Part shown: one piece after another, positions 11,455 through 13,779 of the stretch
Layout of the letters: each line of letters starts with the position of its first letter
Numbering within the stretch: the first letter of the stretch is position 1
Source of the DNA: CAIWCD01 sp043782365
GTDB taxonomy: Bacteria; Myxococcota; Myxococcia; Myxococcales; 40CM-4-68-19
Direction of reading: 5' to 3'
NCBI GenBank assembly: GCA_043782365.1
Contig: JAYWAO010000273.1
Location: 1-13,779 of the forward strand
DNA: 13,779 bases
Made by a program: the position numbers and the translations under genes
Notes under the pieces: model-generated
What the model was told of the DNA's origin: nothing
Database searches by the model: none
What the model saw: the letters and a program-made list of their open reading frames with translations, nothing else

Positions 11455-13779
11455 GTGCGCTTCGAGCCTGGAATGAAGGTCGTGCACCGCGCCCAGCCCG
11501 GTTGGGGGGTCGGTCACGTGACCGCGGTGAGCGAAGATCCGCCGCGTCTGCAGTGCACCTTTCCCGGGCGCGCCGACGGCCCGGTGCTGCTCTCGACGCG
11601 CGACAAGGCGCTGGTGCGCTGGCGCTTCTCCAACGGCGCGCCGGCCCAGCTCGGCGACGGCGCCGAGGCCAAGGTGCTGCGCCAGCTCCCCGGGTCGGAG
11701 GACGACCTCTACCGCTACACGGTGGAGGTCCCCGGCAAGAAGCCCGCGATCCGCAGCGAGGCCGATCTCCGCGCGGTCGCGCCCCGGCAGGGTCCGGCGG
11801 AGCAGCTCGCCTCGGGCCGCTGGGGCAACCCCACTGACTTCGCGCTGCGCAATGAAGTGGTCCGGCTCGACCTCGAGCGGCGGGCCGACGCGCTCGGCGC
11901 CCTCTTCGCCAGCCGCGTCTACGTGAAGCCGCACCAGGTGTCGGTCGCGCATCAGGTGCTCTCGGCCGCCGCGCCGCGGTTCGTGCTGGCAGACGAAGTG
12001 GGCCTCGGCAAGACCATCGAGGCTGGCCTCGTGCTCTCGGCCCTGCTGCACGCGGGCCTGGTGCGCCGCTGCCTGGTGGTCGCGCCGTCGCACCTCACCG
12101 TGCAGTGGCTCGGCGAGCTGTTCCACAAGTTCAACCTGCTCTTCACGCTGATGGACCCCGAGCGGGCCGAGGGCGACCGCCGGGCGCAGGGGCTGGAGGA
12201 GGCGGAGAACGCCTCGGGCCAGCCGCAGGCCTCGCCGTGGGCGCGGCACAAGCTGGTGGTGACGTCGCTGGAGTGGCTCTCGCGCGCCAAGGAGGAGGCG
12301 GACGAGTGCGCCGAAGCGGGCTGGGACCTCGTCATCATGGACGAGGCGCACCACCTGCGCGGCGAGCGCGCGTACGAGGTGGCGCAGGACCTCTCGGCCG
12401 CGTCGTGGGGCCTGCTCCTCCTCACCGCGACCCCGCTGCAGCTCGACCCCGCCGAGTACCACGCGCTGCTGCGGCTGGTGGATCCGGCGCCGGCGGCCAC
12501 CGAGGCGGAGCTGCGCAAGCGGCTCGCCCGCGCGGGCGATCTGTCTACCGAAGTCCGCGCGCTCCTCGGCGGCGAGGCGAAGGCCGCCACCCGCATCGCT
12601 GCGCTCTTCCCACAAGACGCGGAGCTCCAGCCGCTCGCGGCGGTAGCGGCGAAGAACCCCAACGCGGTGGAAGATCTGCTCGCGCACCTCGCCGACGGCT
12701 ACGGCCTCTCGGCGCGGCTCCTGCGCAACCGGCGCGCTTCGGTGGGCGGGTTCACCAAGCGCTCGCTGACGACCATCGCCGTCGCGCTCGGGCCCGAGGA
12801 GAGGTCGCTCGAGGCGGAGGTGCGCGCGGCCGTCTCCAAGGGACGCGCCGCCGGGACGCTGCCCACGGGCGCGGTGCTCTCGTCGCTCTTGCGCCGTCTC
12901 GGCAGCTCTCCGCCGGCGCTCGCCGCTGCGCTCAGCGGCACGCAGGACGAGGGCCTGCGCGCGCTCGCCCCCAAGGCCGCCGCGCTCGCGGTCGATGGCC
13001 GCGACGCCAAGCTGGAGGCCTTCCGCGACCTGCTCTTCGGTGAGCTGGAGCACGAGAAGGTGCTCGTCTTCGCCGAAGCGCGCGAGACGATCGACTACCT
13101 GAAGGCCGCCCTCGCCCGCGCACCCGGCAAGGGCAGCAAGGCGAGGCCGGTCGAGGCGCTCGCCTATGCCGGTGATCTCTCTCCGGCCGACCGCGACAAG
13201 CTGGTCGCCCGCTTCCGCGACCCCGACGGGCCAAGAGTATTACTCTGCACCGAGCTCGGCGGCGAGGGCCGCAACTTCCAGCACTGCCACGTGCTGGTGA
13301 ACTACGACCTGCCCTGGAGCCCCGCGGCGGTGGAGCAGCGGATCGGCCGCATCGACCGCATCGGGCAGTCGCGGGAAGTGCGCATCGTGGCGTTCCGGCC
13401 CGAGGGCACGCTGGCGGCGCGGGCGCTCGACGTGCTCGACCAGGCGGTGGGCGTCTTCACCGAGCCCGTCGGCGGCCTCGACGCGGTGCTGGAGCAGGTA
13501 GAGGCGGAGCTGACCGTGCTCGGCAGCCAGCTCCCGGGCAAGGGTGAAGAGGCCGCGTGGCAGCAGGCGACCGCGCAGGTGGCGGCGCGCGTCTCGGCGG
13601 CGCGGGCGGAGGTGGCCCGCGCGTACGACCCGCTGCTCGACCGGCGCTCGTGCGACCTCAGCGCGGTGAAGGCGCTCGCCGAGCGCGGCGCCCGCAGGCT
13701 GGGCGTGCAGCAAGCTTCGGTTACCAAATCCAAGCCGGCGTCGTCGCGCAACCTCAAGGCGGCGCTGGAGGCGGGGAAG
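11455..13779 (+). CDS. rapA: RapA-like SNF2/Swi2 ATPase, RNA-polymerase-associated (3' end cut by window)
   Basis: This is a 775-residue partial protein, open to the window end; full RapA is near 970 residues. RapA binds RNA polymerase and uses ATP to remodel it for recycling. The N-terminal part (1-60) is a Tudor-like region of the RapA kind, and QxxxAHxV (VSVAHQVL) occurs just before the helicase core. Motif I is ADEVGLGKT (179-187), motif II DEAHH (296-300) and motif III TATP (324-327). The second lobe has VLVFAEA, motif V GEGRNFQ (603-609) and motif VI QRIGRIDRIGQ (628-638). LCTELGGEGRNFQ closely follows the RapA LCSEIGSEGRNFQ pattern, distinguishing it from other SNF2 proteins. GTG 11455 (MRFEPGMKV) is preferred over ATG 11473 because an AGAAG site lies seven bases upstream and the N-terminus aligns with RapA. 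It is divergent from the B-box gene. Confidence 0.88.
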   Translation, partial: MRFEPGMKVVHRAQPGWGVGHVTAVSEDPPRLQCTFPGRADGPVLLSTRDKALVRWRFSNGAPAQLGDGAEAKVLRQLPGSEDDLYRYTVEVPGKKPAIRSEADLRAVAPRQGPAEQLASGRWGNPTDFALRNEVVRLDLERRADALGALFASRVYVKPHQVSVAHQVLSAAAPRFVLADEVGLGKTIEAGLVLSALLHAGLVRRCLVVAPSHLTVQWLGELFHKFNLLFTLMDPERAEGDRRAQGLEEAENASGQPQASPWARHKLVVTSLEWLSRAKEEADECAEAGWDLVIMDEAHHLRGERAYEVAQDLSAASWGLLLLTATPLQLDPAEYHALLRLVDPAPAATEAELRKRLARAGDLSTEVRALLGGEAKAATRIAALFPQDAELQPLAAVAAKNPNAVEDLLAHLADGYGLSARLLRNRRASVGGFTKRSLTTIAVALGPEERSLEAEVRAAVSKGRAAGTLPTGAVLSSLLRRLGSSPPALAAALSGTQDEGLRALAPKAAALAVDGRDAKLEAFRDLLFGELEHEKVLVFAEARETIDYLKAALARAPGKGSKARPVEALAYAGDLSPADRDKLVARFRDPDGPRVLLCTELGGEGRNFQHCHVLVNYDLPWSPAAVEQRIGRIDRIGQSREVRIVAFRPEGTLAARALDVLDQAVGVFTEPVGGLDAVLEQVEAELTVLGSQLPGKGEEAAWQQATAQVAARVSAARAEVARAYDPLLDRRSCDLSAVKALAERGARRLGVQQASVTKSKPASSRNLKAALEAGK
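13234..13246. repeat. AT-rich palindromic word AGAGTATTACTCT, copy 2
   Basis: AGAGTA-T-TACTCT is a perfect 13-base odd-centred palindrome. It lies in rapA just before motif V and encodes Arg-Val-Leu-Leu with the rare codons AGA, GTA and TTA. It shares 11 identical bases and codon phase with the copy at 7759-7769 in an unrelated gene. Confidence 0.5.

Noticed and set aside
11374..13053. 559-codon minus-strand frame opposite rapA
   Set aside because: The plus strand encodes well-ordered RapA motifs throughout this stretch; the antisense product is low-complexity.
1..13779. CRISPR array, tRNA/rRNA genes, prophage or transposon genes, toxin-antitoxin or defence island
   Set aside because: No regular direct repeats with spacers, RNA-gene signatures, integrase/transposase motifs or defence domains were found. 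All long conserved frames have other assignments.

Overview
The window is very GC-rich, tightly packed DNA with strong G/C bias at third codon positions. It carries chromosomal housekeeping and envelope genes: branched-chain amino acid transport, threonine biosynthesis, thioredoxin and a RapA-type ATPase. It also carries lineage-style genes: a DUF4185-like lipoprotein, a DUF3052-like protein, a B-box/membrane/TPR-like protein and a membrane protein with a Cys-pair tail. This mix suggests a Myxococcota (former deltaproteobacteria) chromosome, but that is an inference from gene content, not from a marker gene. I see no phage, transposase, CRISPR, rRNA or tRNA genes. No gene-free stretch exceeds about 125 bases.

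Layout. (1) Bases 1-1471, plus strand: the end of livG (cut by the window start) and livF, the two ATPases of a branched-chain amino acid ABC importer. A 13-codon bridging reading frame links them. (2) Bases 1497-5002, minus strand: hom (homoserine dehydrogenase), then thrB (homoserine kinase), then a DUF4185-like lipoprotein whose signal peptide appears to be interrupted in frame by a palindromic repeat. (3) Bases 5111-5581, plus: a DUF3052-like protein divergent from hom. (4) Bases 5604-8320: an outer-membrane beta-barrel protein (minus) divergent from a large polytopic protein (plus) with a ZIP-like metal-transport N-terminal half and an unassigned, possibly permease-derived C-terminal half. 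(5) Bases 8336-9724: trxC (minus) divergent from a six-helix membrane protein with paired CxxC motifs (plus). Both may be made from leaderless mRNAs. (6) Bases 9721-13779: a B-box-like zinc/membrane/repeat protein (minus) divergent from a RapA-family SNF2 ATPase (plus), which runs off the window end.

How the genes fit together. hom-thrB supply two consecutive steps of threonine synthesis (aspartate semialdehyde to homoserine to O-phosphohomoserine); threonine synthase is not here. livG-livF need permeases and a binding protein, presumably upstream of the window. The barrel protein and the ZIP-like protein share a divergent promoter region, and both carry likely metal-coordinating residues, so an envelope metal-handling pair is a reasonable hypothesis. 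The other genes look independent. Convergent pairs are packed with 15-25 base gaps or, in one case, share a CTAG stop.

Most notable: an AT-rich 11-base word, AGTATTACTCT, occurs in frame as rare codons in two unrelated genes; a palindromic repeat appears inserted in a lipoprotein signal peptide; and the ZIP-like gene is a fusion.
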